From Gillisella vitis (GTDB lineage: Bacteria; Pseudomonadota; Alphaproteobacteria; Rhizobiales; Rhizobiaceae), in NCBI RefSeq assembly GCF_001541345.2, contig NZ_LMVL02000004.1:372001-436000 (forward strand): a DNA stretch of 64,000 bases, written 5' to 3'. Position numbers and translations under genes: made by a program. Position 1 is the stretch's first letter, and each line of letters begins with the position of its first letter. The notes beneath the pieces are model-generated. The model was not told where the DNA came from. It did no database searches and worked only from the letters and a program-made list of their open reading frames with translations. Of the stretch, positions 9,130 through 17,392 are shown piece after piece.

Positions 9130-10059
9130 TTGGACACCTTAACCCGCATCCGCGCCTTCATCGATGTCGTTGAAGCGGAAGGCTTTTCTGCTGCCGCCCG
9201 CAAGACCGGGCGCTCCAAGGCGCTGCTGTCTAAATATGTCCGCGAGCTGGAGGACGAATTGGGGGCACTGCTTCTCAATCGCACCACACGGCAGTTTTCC
9301 ATGACTGAGGCCGGTCACACCTATTATCGCAGCGCCGCCGACATTCTGAAAGAGATCGACAATCTGGCCGATCTGGTGCGCGAGAACAATGTCGGCATCA
9401 GCGGCAAGATTCGCATCACCGTGCCACGCAGCTTCACCGATGCCGAAGTCGGCCAATCGCTGATCGATTTTGCCCTGCAACATCCCGATCTTTCCATCGA
9501 GATCGTTGCCGAAGACCGGTTCGTTGACCTGATCGAGGAAGGCTTCGACTTAGCCATCCGCGTCACCAAACTGGAGGATTCAGGGATGATTGCCCGCAAG
9601 CTGGCGGATTTCAGGAGTTATGCCTGCGCCAGCCCGGTTTTTCTGGAGAAATATGGTCCCCTCACCCATCCGCAGGATCTGTCCAAGGTGCCGGTGTTGA
9701 TCGATACCAATACCCGGGGACACAACAGCCTGCGCCTGCGCCAGCCGGATGGCGAGGCCTTTACCGTCAATATTTCCGGGCCGCTGGAGGTCAATAGTCC
9801 CCAGACCACGCTGCGCGGCGCGCTTTCGGGTCTCGGCATCGCCCTCCTGCCGGATTTCGTCGCCCGCAGACATATCGAAAGCGGCGCACTGATTTCGATC
9901 TTTGAGGATTACATGCCCTCCGGCAGCGGGATCTATGCGGTCTACCCGCATCGCCGCTACCTGCCCGCCAAGGTCCGAGCGCTCGTGGACTTCATGCACA
10001 ATTGGTTCAAACGCAACGGCACATGCCAGCCCAAACAAGGGACGCCGCCTTCGGAGTGA
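9130..10059 (+). CDS. LysR family transcriptional regulator
   Basis: A 309-residue LysR-type regulator. The N-terminal winged helix (residues 1-60, 'LTRIRAFIDVVEAEGFSAAA' with 'SKALLSKYVRELEDELGALL') is followed by the helical linker and a periplasmic-binding-protein-like effector domain ('GKIRITVPRSF' to 'LPDFVARRHIE'). It resembles the CrgA/AaeR-like subgroup. The start is TTG at 9130, placed by the GAGAGG site just upstream and by the position of the helix-turn-helix. It is transcribed away from ornithine decarboxylase across the leader region; LysR proteins often control the divergent gene, so odc is a reasonable but unproven target. Confidence 0.9.
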   Translation: MDTLTRIRAFIDVVEAEGFSAAARKTGRSKALLSKYVRELEDELGALLLNRTTRQFSMTEAGHTYYRSAADILKEIDNLADLVRENNVGISGKIRITVPRSFTDAEVGQSLIDFALQHPDLSIEIVAEDRFVDLIEEGFDLAIRVTKLEDSGMIARKLADFRSYACASPVFLEKYGPLTHPQDLSKVPVLIDTNTRGHNSLRLRQPDGEAFTVNISGPLEVNSPQTTLRGALSGLGIALLPDFVARRHIESGALISIFEDYMPSGSGIYAVYPHRRYLPAKVRALVDFMHNWFKRNGTCQPKQGTPPSE

Positions 10060-10267
10060 CGGCAGGCAGGCGCCAGTTTCATAAAGCGCCGCCCTCTTCA
10101 CTTTTGCGAGGCAAAAGTCAGCGGCCCTATTTCTGTCCTATTGCTTGGCCACCACAGACCATGAATATAGACGTCATGCGTCCATGCGACGCCGACAATG
10201 CAGCGTGCGCTATCGGTTTCATCATGGCCCGCTGTCGCACTCAATATATGCAGCGGTTAGGGCGCAG

Positions 10268-10927
10268 ATGAACATAGCAAGGCCTCTTCTTCTCGCCGGT
10301 TTTCTTGTCGCAGGGTTTCTGGGCCTTTCGGCGCCCTCGGCCTTTGCCCATCCGCATGTCTTCGTCCAGGCCCGGCTGGAAGTGGTGGCGGGAGCGGACA
10401 ATACCATCAAGGAATTGCGCAATACCTGGCGCTTCGACGAGGTGTTTTCCTCCAGCGTCATGCTGGATTTCGACAAGAACGGCGACCTGAAACTCGACCA
10501 TAGCGAGTTGCAGGATATCGCCAACACCATCCGCAGTTCGCTGGGCGACTATGGCTATTTCACCTTCATCAGCGCCAGCGGCGCAACCATCAACGTCGCC
10601 AAGCCGCAGGTGTTCAACGCCGACTATAAAGACAATCAATTGCTGGTGTTCTTTATCGTCAAGCCGGAAAAGCCCATGCCGATCAAAGGCAATCTCAGCT
10701 TCGGCGTTCACGACCCGACCCTTTATACCGCCATCGACTTCAAGCAGGACAGCGACATCGTTGAGACCGGCGACGCGCTGAAGAAATGCAAGCGCACCGT
10801 AGTCCGGCCCAATCCCGATGACGTGATCAAGCAGAATCAAGCTAGCCTGACCGAAGCCTTTTTCAACGATCCGACCGGCACCGACATGGGCAAGCTGTTT
10901 GCAACAAGGCTCGATCTGGCATGCTGA
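10268..10927 (+). CDS. DUF1007 family exported protein
   Basis: A 219-residue protein with an N-terminal signal/membrane segment (residues 1-27, 'SAPSAFAHPHVFVQ') and the DUF1007 body, recognisable by the 'HPHVFV' start and 'TWRFDEVFSSSVMLDFDKNG'. DUF1007 proteins are encoded beside zinc, nickel or cobalt transporters and are thought to act in the periplasm with them. Its stop overlaps the next start (10921-10927), so translation is coupled to the NicO-type permease, and the two probably act together. The ATG at 10268 is used because it places the signal peptide at the N-terminus; an earlier in-frame ATG at 10145 would not. The histidines near the mature N-terminus could bind metal. Confidence 0.85.
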   Translation: MNIARPLLLAGFLVAGFLGLSAPSAFAHPHVFVQARLEVVAGADNTIKELRNTWRFDEVFSSSVMLDFDKNGDLKLDHSELQDIANTIRSSLGDYGYFTFISASGATINVAKPQVFNADYKDNQLLVFFIVKPEKPMPIKGNLSFGVHDPTLYTAIDFKQDSDIVETGDALKKCKRTVVRPNPDDVIKQNQASLTEAFFNDPTGTDMGKLFATRLDLAC

Positions 10928-12075
10928 CGCATCGACGAGTTTCAAGGACCGCTCTCCTTATCGCCGTCGCCCTTGCCGTGGCGCTTCCCGCCACATTCTC
11001 CGCCACACTGGCCCATGCAGGCTCGCCGCTTGGCATCGGCACCGCCGAACCGTCCTTTCAGATGGACGGGCCGCTGGCCGGGGTGATGCTGTGGATCAAT
11101 ACCCATCAGCAGGCTTTCTACCGAGCGCTGACCGAGGCGCTGCGCGGCATGCGCGATGATCCCCACCAGCTCTGGGTATTGATCGGCCTGTCCTTCGCTT
11201 ACGGCGTGTTTCATGCCGCAGGCCCCGGCCACGGCAAGGCAGTGATCTCGTCCTATATGGTCGCCAACGAGCTGGAGCTGAAGCGCGGCATCGCCATTTC
11301 CATCGCCTCATCGATTTTGCAGGCCATCGTCGCCATCGTCACGGTCGGCGTCATGTTTCTCGCCCTGCGCGGCAGCGGCATCACGCTGACGCGGGCAACC
11401 GACGCCATGGAAGCCGCCAGTTTCGCGCTGGTCGTCGCCTTCGGCGTCTGGCTGCTGGTGCGCAAGCTAAGCGAGATTTTCCGGCATCGCCAGCCTATGC
11501 CGGTCCTGGCATTTTCTGGAGGGAGTACGGGCGAGATCCCATCGGACGGCGTGACAGCGGGCCTGTTCGATACGCCGCAGCCAGCTGGCACAAAATCCGC
11601 ACCTCTTAAAGCAACTGGCCTGCGCTTCCAGGCCGATGCAGCCGATAGCGACCGTCATGTACCCCGTGAGGGTGAAATCTGCGTGGATTGCGGCCGCAGC
11701 CATCTTCCGTCGCCAGCCATGGTCGGCGCCGAACATTTCAGCGTCAAGGAAGCCTGGTCAGCGATTGTCGCCGTTGGCCTTCGTCCCTGTTCCGGCGCGC
11801 TGCTGGTCATGACCTTCGCGATGCTGAACCAACTCTATCTCGGTGGCATTCTATCGGTCTTTGCCATGGCGGCGGGAACCGCAATCACCGTTTCGGCGCT
11901 TGCCATCGCTGCCGTCGGCGCGAAGGGCCTCGCGGTGCGGCTGGCAGGCCAGGGCTCCCATACCGCTTACCGCGTCGGCCTTGCCATCGAGATCGGCGGC
12001 GCCTTGTTCATCATCCTGGTCGGAAGCCTGCTGCTGGCCGCCTCCTTGCAAGGCTATCACCTGTCATCCGGGTGA
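10921..12075 (+). CDS. NicO/RcnA-type nickel/cobalt transporter
   Basis: A 384-residue inner-membrane protein of the NicO superfamily (RcnA-like), which moves Ni2+ or Co2+. The family signature is clear: 'YGVFHAAGPGHGKAVISSY' (about residues 95-113) carries the conserved H-x5-H and G-P-G-H-G-K. A matching segment, 'VGLRPCSGALLVMTFAM' (about 285-301), ends the second half. Between the halves, a hydrophilic loop of about 90 residues contains 'CVDCGRSH', a C-x2-C-x3-H set that could bind metal. A signal-like segment opens the chain. It is coupled by a 7-base overlap to the DUF1007 gene. Import versus export cannot be settled, though pairing with DUF1007 and the cytoplasmic loop fit efflux or zinc/nickel homeostasis. 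Confidence 0.87.
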   Translation: MLTHRRVSRTALLIAVALAVALPATFSATLAHAGSPLGIGTAEPSFQMDGPLAGVMLWINTHQQAFYRALTEALRGMRDDPHQLWVLIGLSFAYGVFHAAGPGHGKAVISSYMVANELELKRGIAISIASSILQAIVAIVTVGVMFLALRGSGITLTRATDAMEAASFALVVAFGVWLLVRKLSEIFRHRQPMPVLAFSGGSTGEIPSDGVTAGLFDTPQPAGTKSAPLKATGLRFQADAADSDRHVPREGEICVDCGRSHLPSPAMVGAEHFSVKEAWSAIVAVGLRPCSGALLVMTFAMLNQLYLGGILSVFAMAAGTAITVSALAIAAVGAKGLAVRLAGQGSHTAYRVGLAIEIGGALFIILVGSLLLAASLQGYHLSSG

Positions 12076-12269
12076 CGCCGCTGATAGCGGGCCCGGAGCC
12101 AGAAGATCAGGAAGAACGACAGTAGCACCAAAGAGCCAACGGCAGCCGCCAGAAGCGGCGAAAACTGCCCGATCCACAGGACCAGATTGGGCAGGAACAC
12201 CATGGCCAATCCGAAGCCGAGAATGATCAGACCAGCGGCAACAGCCGAATTTTTATCATGCGGGCTCAT
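12057..12269 (-). CDS. Small two-helix membrane protein
   Basis: A 70-residue protein with two membrane helices (about residues 10-31 and 38-58) and a basic C-terminus ('RARYQRRHPDDR'). Family not recognised. Its start overlaps the stop of the upstream acetyltransferase (ATGA, 12266-12269), so the pair is translationally coupled; its end overlaps the convergent NicO gene by 19 bases. The overlap on both sides and the clean membrane pattern support a real gene, but no function can be given. Confidence 0.65.
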   Translation of the reverse strand: MSPHDKNSAVAAGLIILGFGLAMVFLPNLVLWIGQFSPLLAAAVGSLVLLSFFLIFWLRARYQRRHPDDR

Positions 12270-12955
12270 ATCGCATTCCTCAGAGCGGCGCGAATATCCT
12301 CAAGCCGCTGTTTCTGATGGCCGTCAGCATCGAAATTGTCAGGATCAAGCCAGGCCTCGAACCCGGCTTTGACGAGGGGCCAATCGGCATCGATGATCGA
12401 GAACCAGGCGGTATCGCGGTTCTTACCCTTGGAAATCATATGCTGGCGAAACACGCCCTCGAAGGTGAAACCGTAGCGGCGCGCCGTGATCTTGCTCGGC
12501 TCGTTGTCATTATGGCATTTCCACTCGTAGCGCCGGTAGCCGAGATCCTCGAACACATGTCTGGCCAGCAGATAATGCGCCTCGGTCGATAGGGCAGAGC
12601 GTTTCATTGCCGGGCCATGCGCAACCGAGCCAACCTCGACCACGCCGTTTTTCGGATCGGGCCGCATCAGGCTGGCCATGCCGACAATCATGTCATCGGC
12701 CTTGGAGCGGAAAATATGGGTGATCAGGCTGCCGCTGGCATTGGCGTCCTCCAGCCAGTCGCCGAAGACCTCGACACCGGAAAAATCATCATTGGGAAAA
12801 TAGCGCAGCGCCTGATTGACGGCATCGCCGCCGCCAAGTCCGGTCCACAGGTCAGACAGATGCTGGTCACGGACAAAGGGTTCGACCAGTAAATACCGGC
12901 CTTCAAGCCGCACTGGCGCTGGTGCTGCAACGCGATAGGTCTTCAGATCCTGCAT
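12266..12955 (-). CDS. GNAT acetyltransferase, RimJ/RimL-like
   Basis: A 229-residue acetyltransferase of the RimL/Acetyltransf_3 subgroup, which acetylates protein N-termini or small amines. Typical segments are 'VRLEGRYLLVEPF' at the start, 'VVEVGSVAHGPAMKRSALST' (acetyl-CoA-binding region) and 'YRRYEWKCHNDNEPSKITAR' with 'RYGFTFEGVFRQHMISKGKN', the characteristic end of the fold. The start at 12955 follows a GGGGG-type site. It is coupled to the small membrane protein downstream. The substrate is unknown. Confidence 0.87.
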   Translation of the reverse strand: MQDLKTYRVAAPAPVRLEGRYLLVEPFVRDQHLSDLWTGLGGGDAVNQALRYFPNDDFSGVEVFGDWLEDANASGSLITHIFRSKADDMIVGMASLMRPDPKNGVVEVGSVAHGPAMKRSALSTEAHYLLARHVFEDLGYRRYEWKCHNDNEPSKITARRYGFTFEGVFRQHMISKGKNRDTAWFSIIDADWPLVKAGFEAWLDPDNFDADGHQKQRLEDIRAALRNAI

Positions 12956-13046
12956 GATGCCCCCTGTTCGTCTCACGTCAGGATTATGCCAGCAGGCCCG
13001 TGAAGGCAACGGCGATTTCCGCCGTTGCTTTTGTTGAGCGCCGGTC

Positions 13047-13751
13047 TCAGCCAGCCGACGTCTCGACCTTGGCCGCAGCCACCGTCGCCTCGATATGGTC
13101 GATCAACCCATCAGCAAGGCCGAGGCGTCCGGCCAGCAGGTCGAGATAGCCACGCTCGGCGCGGGTATCGGGATCGATGGTCAACCGCGAGGCCGTATAG
13201 AGTTCGACCTTCTGTTCTTCGGTGCGAGCGGCAGCCACCAGCGCATCGAGATCGGTCGGATTGTCCAGCTCTGCGCGAATAAAGGCCTCCGCCTCATCGC
13301 CGAGATCCTCGACATGCAGTTTTTCCATGATATTGGCGCGCTCGCCTGCGTCGATATGGCCATCGGCCTTCGCTGCTGCGATCATTGCCTTGATCAGGGT
13401 GAGCGCGAAATCATTGCTGAGCGAGGTTGCCGGATCAAAGCCGGAATTTTCCGGTGGAGCGGGCAGTTCCGGCAGGGCGCGCAGCTCTTCCGGGGCCTTG
13501 CCGGATTGGTAATTGCGATAGGCGCGGTAGCCGAGACCGGCCACCAGCGCCAGGCCGCCGACTTTCAGCGCGCCTCCGGCCAGCGACCGTCCGGTCTTGG
13601 TGCCGAGCAGCACGGACACAAGCGCACCGGTTTTCCAGGGATTGGACTTAGCATAACTTGCGGCGTCATCACCCCTCTTGCGAACAGAGCCGCCGATACC
13701 TGGGATCTGCGATCCCAGAAACTGCGTGAGGAGCTTTTTGGCGTCGATCAT
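13047..13751 (-). CDS. DUF533 / TerB-like membrane-associated protein
   Basis: A 234-residue protein of the DUF533 family (YebE-like). The N-terminal third is Gly/Ala-rich with one hydrophobic segment ('LVSVLLGTKTGRSLAGGALK' to 'LALVAGLGYRAY', about residues 45-80). The C-terminal half is a TerB-type helical domain beginning 'LTLIKAMIAAAKADGHIDAG', with an acidic patch that could bind metal. It is a single gene with a good GGGAGA site. TerB domains occur in stress and envelope proteins; the role of this one is not established. Confidence 0.85.
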   Translation of the reverse strand: MIDAKKLLTQFLGSQIPGIGGSVRKRGDDAASYAKSNPWKTGALVSVLLGTKTGRSLAGGALKVGGLALVAGLGYRAYRNYQSGKAPEELRALPELPAPPENSGFDPATSLSNDFALTLIKAMIAAAKADGHIDAGERANIMEKLHVEDLGDEAEAFIRAELDNPTDLDALVAAARTEEQKVELYTASRLTIDPDTRAERGYLDLLAGRLGLADGLIDHIEATVAAAKVETSAG

Positions 13752-13851
13752 TCTCTTCTCCCTAATATTTCAGGTAAGCAAGAGATAGGAACGCCCGCGC
13801 CCTTTCCCAAGGCGCAGGCGTCAAATTACGACATATACCGCTATTCGCAGC

Positions 13852-14490
13852 TTAACCCTTCAGCGCGCAGGCCTCAACGGCAAGCTTGGTAATGCCTGCC
13901 CAATCGCCCGCAGCAACCAGTTCTTTCGGCGCTACCCAGGAGCCGCCAACGCAGACCACGTTTGGCAGCGACAGATAATCCCTGGCATTTTTCAGCGAAA
14001 TGCCGCCTGTCGGGCAAAACAGTGTGCCGGCCAGCGGCGAAGACAGCGACTTCAGATAGGCCGCCCCACCCGCCTGTTCGGCGGGGAAGAATTTCAGAAC
14101 CTCATAGCCCTTTTCGCGCAGGGTCATCACTTCGCTGGCCGTGGCCGCGCCCGGCAGCAGCGGCACATCGGAACCAGCGGCAGCCGCCAGCAATTCCGGC
14201 GTGGTGCCGGGGCTGACGATAAACTGCGACCCGGCTTTCAGCGCAGCTTCGAAATGAGCGGGATTGAGAATGGTGCCAGCACCGGCCACGGCACCCTCGA
14301 CTTCGGCGGCCACCCGGGAAATCGCTTCCAGTGCGGCTGGCGTGCGCATGGTGATTTCGATGGCTTTCAGCCCGCCCGCGACAAGCGCCCGTGCCAGCGA
14401 CACGGCGGTTTCGACATCGTCGATGATCAGCACGGGAACAACTGGCTGAAGCTTGAGCACCGCCAACAATCTGTCCGTCTTCGCAGTCAT
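13852..14490 (-). CDS. eda: 2-dehydro-3-deoxyphosphogluconate (KDPG) aldolase
   Basis: A 212-residue class I aldolase that splits KDPG into pyruvate and glyceraldehyde 3-phosphate, the last Entner-Doudoroff step; it can also act on 4-hydroxy-2-oxoglutarate. The catalytic residues are visible: Glu in '[14 protein letters not shown]' (about 46), Lys in '[10 protein letters not shown]' (about 133), the phosphate loop 'FCPTGGI', and 'GAGTILNP'. The length is standard. The start at 14490 has AAAGG eight bases upstream. It is a lone gene here; edd is not in the window. Confidence 0.93.
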   Translation of the reverse strand: MTAKTDRLLAVLKLQPVVPVLIIDDVETAVSLARALVAGGLKAIEITMRTPAALEAISRVAAEVEGAVAGAGTILNPAHFEAALKAGSQFIVSPGTTPELLAAAAGSDVPLLPGAATASEVMTLREKGYEVLKFFPAEQAGGAAYLKSLSSPLAGTLFCPTGGISLKNARDYLSLPNVVCVGGSWVAPKELVAAGDWAGITKLAVEACALKG

Positions 14491-14649
14491 GAACATACCT
14501 TTCAAACGATTAGATATTCCTGATTAGCGCGTGAAAACCGCCCTGTCGAGGCAAATGCGCGCAGCAGGAATGGAAGGATTGATGGAACTATTGTCAAACC
14601 GTCGCCATACTATAGAGTGAAATCGATTTTAACGTGACGGAAAGCAGCC

Positions 14650-15144
14650 ATGGCAAAGGAAATCGAAAGAAAATTCCTGGTCCGCACAGACACCTGGCGT
14701 CAGCATGTCAGCAAATCCAGCCGTTTTCAGCAGGGTTATATTCTCTCGGGAGCAGATCGTTCCGTGCGTATCCGCATCCGCGACGGGGCCGATGCGCTGC
14801 TGACCATCAAGATTGGTCATGTTGGCCTCAGCCGCGATGAATTCGAATATGAAATCCCGCTCGCCGACGGGTTGGAAATGATCGACAAAGCCCAGGGCAA
14901 CGTCATCGAAAAAACCCGTTATAACGTCGAATATGGCGGTTATCTCTGGGAAGTCGACGTCTTCGCCGGTGCCCATGACGGGCTTGTGGTGGCCGAGGTC
15001 GAGCTGGAAAACGACTGCGAGGACCCGCCGCTGCCGCCTTGGGTCGGTCGGGAAGTGACCGGCGACGGACGCTATTCCAATCAATGGCTGGCGAGTTCGA
15101 CACCATCGACGGAAAGGCGCAATGGCCTATCGCTTAAGGCCTGA
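14650..15144 (+). CDS. CYTH domain protein (triphosphate tunnel enzyme)
   Basis: A 164-residue CYTH domain protein. The signature 'EIERKFLV' is at the N-terminus (residues 4-11), followed by the alternating charged beta strands of the triphosphate tunnel: 'VRIRIRDG', 'ALLTIKIG', 'EFEYEIPL', 'KTRYNV', 'WEVDVF' and 'VVAEVELEN'. Bacterial members hydrolyse inorganic triphosphate or related compounds using Mg2+ or Mn2+ held by the tunnel acidic residues. Its end overlaps the next gene, a CHAD protein, by 23 bases, so the two are co-translated. The pairing agrees with the known CYTH-CHAD association; in many bacteria the two domains are fused. Confidence 0.9.
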   Translation: MAKEIERKFLVRTDTWRQHVSKSSRFQQGYILSGADRSVRIRIRDGADALLTIKIGHVGLSRDEFEYEIPLADGLEMIDKAQGNVIEKTRYNVEYGGYLWEVDVFAGAHDGLVVAEVELENDCEDPPLPPWVGREVTGDGRYSNQWLASSTPSTERRNGLSLKA

Positions 15145-16060
15145 CCTGAAGACAGGCACCGCCATTGCCGAGATGCTGGGCGCGCTTTTGCAGGCTGCCG
15201 CAACCGATCTCGACGGCGGCGCTGATGCCCCACCCGCCGAACGGGATCGCGCTGTCCATGTGGCGCGCCGCAAACTGAAACGTGCCAGAGCCCTCTATCG
15301 GTTGATCGCACCGGCCATTTCCGACCTGCGTCTCCGGGAGAACCGCCGGTTGGGCGACATTGCCCGCAGTCTGTCTCCGCTTCGCGATGCTGCCGCATTG
15401 CTTGAAAGTGTCGAGGCGCTTCAGGAAGCAACCCTGAGCGATGAAGAAGCTCATGCCCTGCAACAGGCGTGGTCCGTCCTGTCCGACCGCCATGAACGGC
15501 TGGCAGCCAATCTGGAGGCGAGCCAGAGCGCATTGATGCGCGACGCGGCAGATGGTTGTCGTGAGGCGGCAGAGGTCGCCATGGGGATTGAGTTCAATGA
15601 CCGGCCCGCCAAGGTCGCCCGGATATTTGCCAGGGCCTGGAGCAGGACTTTCAAACGCGCTGAATCCGCCATGGCCGCCTGCCACGATGCCAGCGAGGCG
15701 GAAAGCTACCATGAACTGCGCAAGGCCACCCAAACCTATTGGATGCATCTGTCCTTGCTGCGCGATCTCTGGCCAAGCGCCATGGAGATGAAACGCGCCG
15801 CCGCCAAACAATTGGCCGATCTGCTGGGCCATGAAAACGATCTCTCGGTGCTGACATCCGTTCTGGATGAAGACTCACGTCTGTTTGCTGGCGGCGAGAC
15901 ATTTTCTCATCTACTCGCCATCATCATCCGCCAGCAGCAAGCCCTGCGTCGGCAAGCACTTGAGGCCGCAGATGCGCTGTTTGCCGACGGCCCCGACCTG
16001 GAACCAGCCGTTATCGAGGCGCTGTGGTTGCTTCGGGCTAGCATCCAGAATCAAGTATGA
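15122..16060 (+). CDS. CHAD domain protein
   Basis: A 312-residue all-helical CHAD protein. Conserved histidine-containing helices are visible: 'VHVARRKLKRARALYRL' (about residues 45-61) and 'SYHELRKATQTYWMHLSLL' (about 195-213), the two symmetric halves of the domain, with 'DLLGHENDLSVL' near 240. CHAD proteins bind inorganic polyphosphate through a basic surface. It is coupled to the CYTH gene by a 23-base overlap and probably shares its polyphosphate/triphosphate role. The 3' end overlaps the convergent TetR gene by 10 bases. Confidence 0.9.
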   Translation: MAYRLRPDLKTGTAIAEMLGALLQAAATDLDGGADAPPAERDRAVHVARRKLKRARALYRLIAPAISDLRLRENRRLGDIARSLSPLRDAAALLESVEALQEATLSDEEAHALQQAWSVLSDRHERLAANLEASQSALMRDAADGCREAAEVAMGIEFNDRPAKVARIFARAWSRTFKRAESAMAACHDASEAESYHELRKATQTYWMHLSLLRDLWPSAMEMKRAAAKQLADLLGHENDLSVLTSVLDEDSRLFAGGETFSHLLAIIIRQQQALRRQALEAADALFADGPDLEPAVIEALWLLRASIQNQV

Positions 16061-16635
16061 CCCTCGTTATAAGATCGGGCCGGAACACCGAGATCTGATC
16101 GTAGTTTCTCAATCCTCATGGAAAAAACAGTAGGGTCATTCAGCGCCCGCGCCAAGACAAGTCCGCCCTGTATGCCGGCAAGGATTTCGTGACTGCGTTG
16201 GCCCGCCTCTGTCTCAGTAAAGCCCGTCTTGACAAAGGCATCCCTCAACACGCTGTTCCAGCGACGAAAATAACCGCTGATGGCCGCCGAAAATTCATCC
16301 CGACTGGAATCAAGTGCCATCAATCCGATAAGACACACCCGACGGCCAGACTGGAAATAGGCATTGACAGTGTCCAGCATCGCTTCAATGGCAACAAACG
16401 AAACATCTGCCATCTCCAGCGGCGCAAACACTCTTTCTTCAAACCAGCAGGAAATGTGCGCGAGCACCGCCTCGGCCATTTCCACCTTTCCGCCAGGAAA
16501 GAAGTGATAAAGACTTCCTTTGCCGACGCCAGTGCAGGCTGTGATGATGGACAAACTGGTTCCGGCGTAACCGTGGTCACGAAACACTTCCGCAATCATC
16601 GGCACCACATCGGCCCGTTCTAGCTGGATTTTCAT
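16051..16635 (-). CDS. TetR family transcriptional regulator
   Basis: A 194-residue TetR-type repressor. The helix-turn-helix is near the N-terminus ('VFRDHGYAGTSLSIITACTG' then 'GKGSLYHFFPGGKVEMAEAV'), followed by the helical ligand-binding domain of the subgroup with 'LIGLMALDSSRDEFSAAI'. It starts 10 bases after the HPP-family gene, so the two form an operon, and probably controls it. A perfect palindrome upstream of the HPP gene (17168-17183) is the best candidate operator. The inducer is unknown. Confidence 0.88.
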   Translation of the reverse strand: MKIQLERADVVPMIAEVFRDHGYAGTSLSIITACTGVGKGSLYHFFPGGKVEMAEAVLAHISCWFEERVFAPLEMADVSFVAIEAMLDTVNAYFQSGRRVCLIGLMALDSSRDEFSAAISGYFRRWNSVLRDAFVKTGFTETEAGQRSHEILAGIQGGLVLARALNDPTVFSMRIEKLRSDLGVPARSYNEGHT

Positions 16636-16645
16636 AAAGATTTCC

Positions 16646-17137
16646 TCAATCGGATTTGCGCATCGGATAAGCTTGCCCGTGACTGCGATGAAACAGCACG
16701 GCGCAAGCGATCAACAACAGCGATCCCAGCGCAACCGGCATGAACAGAAATTGCCAGCTCGCATGAGCTGCAAAGACCACTATCGGATCAGCCCCCGCCG
16801 GCGGATGGGTAATCCGTAAAAGCGCCATCACGGAAATTGCGCCGCCCACCGCTAACGCCACTGCCCACCAGATATCGGGCAGCAAGGTGGCGCAAAGCAA
16901 CCCAACCAAGGCCGAAGCCAGATGGCCAAAAAATACATTCATTGGCTGGGACAATGGACTGTTTGGCAGAGAAAACAGCAACACACAACTAGCGCCAAAC
17001 GGGGCCATCATAAGCGCATAACCCGTGTGCGTTGTTAAAAAACTGAGAATGCCAATCGCCAAGCAACCACCAAAGCCTGCCAACAGCGCTTTGGTGAAAC
17101 TGGAAAACGGCTGATGCCTGTGAAAATAATGCCGCAC
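16646..17137 (-). CDS. HPP family membrane protein
   Basis: A 163-residue integral membrane protein of the HPP family, named for the motif seen here as 'ITHPPAGADPIVVFAAH' (about residues 109-125). Four membrane helices are visible (about 19-35, 39-60, 66-90 and 128-150), with 'FGASCVLLFSLPNSPLSQP' in the expected position. Plant and cyanobacterial members have been linked to nitrite transport; the bacterial ones are mostly uncharacterised. It is the first gene of a two-gene operon with a TetR regulator. Confidence 0.86.
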   Translation of the reverse strand: MRHYFHRHQPFSSFTKALLAGFGGCLAIGILSFLTTHTGYALMMAPFGASCVLLFSLPNSPLSQPMNVFFGHLASALVGLLCATLLPDIWWAVALAVGGAISVMALLRITHPPAGADPIVVFAAHASWQFLFMPVALGSLLLIACAVLFHRSHGQAYPMRKSD

Positions 17138-17167
17138 GCCGCTCTTCCTGTACTTATGAGTTTTATG

Positions 17168-17183
17168 TGTACCGTTAGGTACA
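17168..17183. promoter_or_regulatory. Palindromic operator candidate for the HPP-TetR operon
   Basis: TGTACC-GTTA-GGTACA is a perfect 6+6 palindrome 31 bases upstream of the HPP start codon. A TTGACA-like hexamer lies about 16 bases further upstream on the minus strand, so a repressor bound here would block the promoter. The co-transcribed TetR protein is the natural candidate. Confidence 0.6.
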
Positions 17184-17392
17184 AAATTCGAATGACATTG
17201 TCAATGAGGCTGCATTCGTTGATCCTTTCCGCGCGCCTCCCGCTTCTTCGCGACGTTCTCCATCACGAGTGCTTGCAGATGTCGAGTTTGACCGCGTCTT
17301 CAACCCACCAGCATGACTTGACGAAACTCAAAGCGCGATACGCCTGCTGAAATTCGTTGATTCCCGGCGGCATTGGCAGTATTTCGCAGGCC

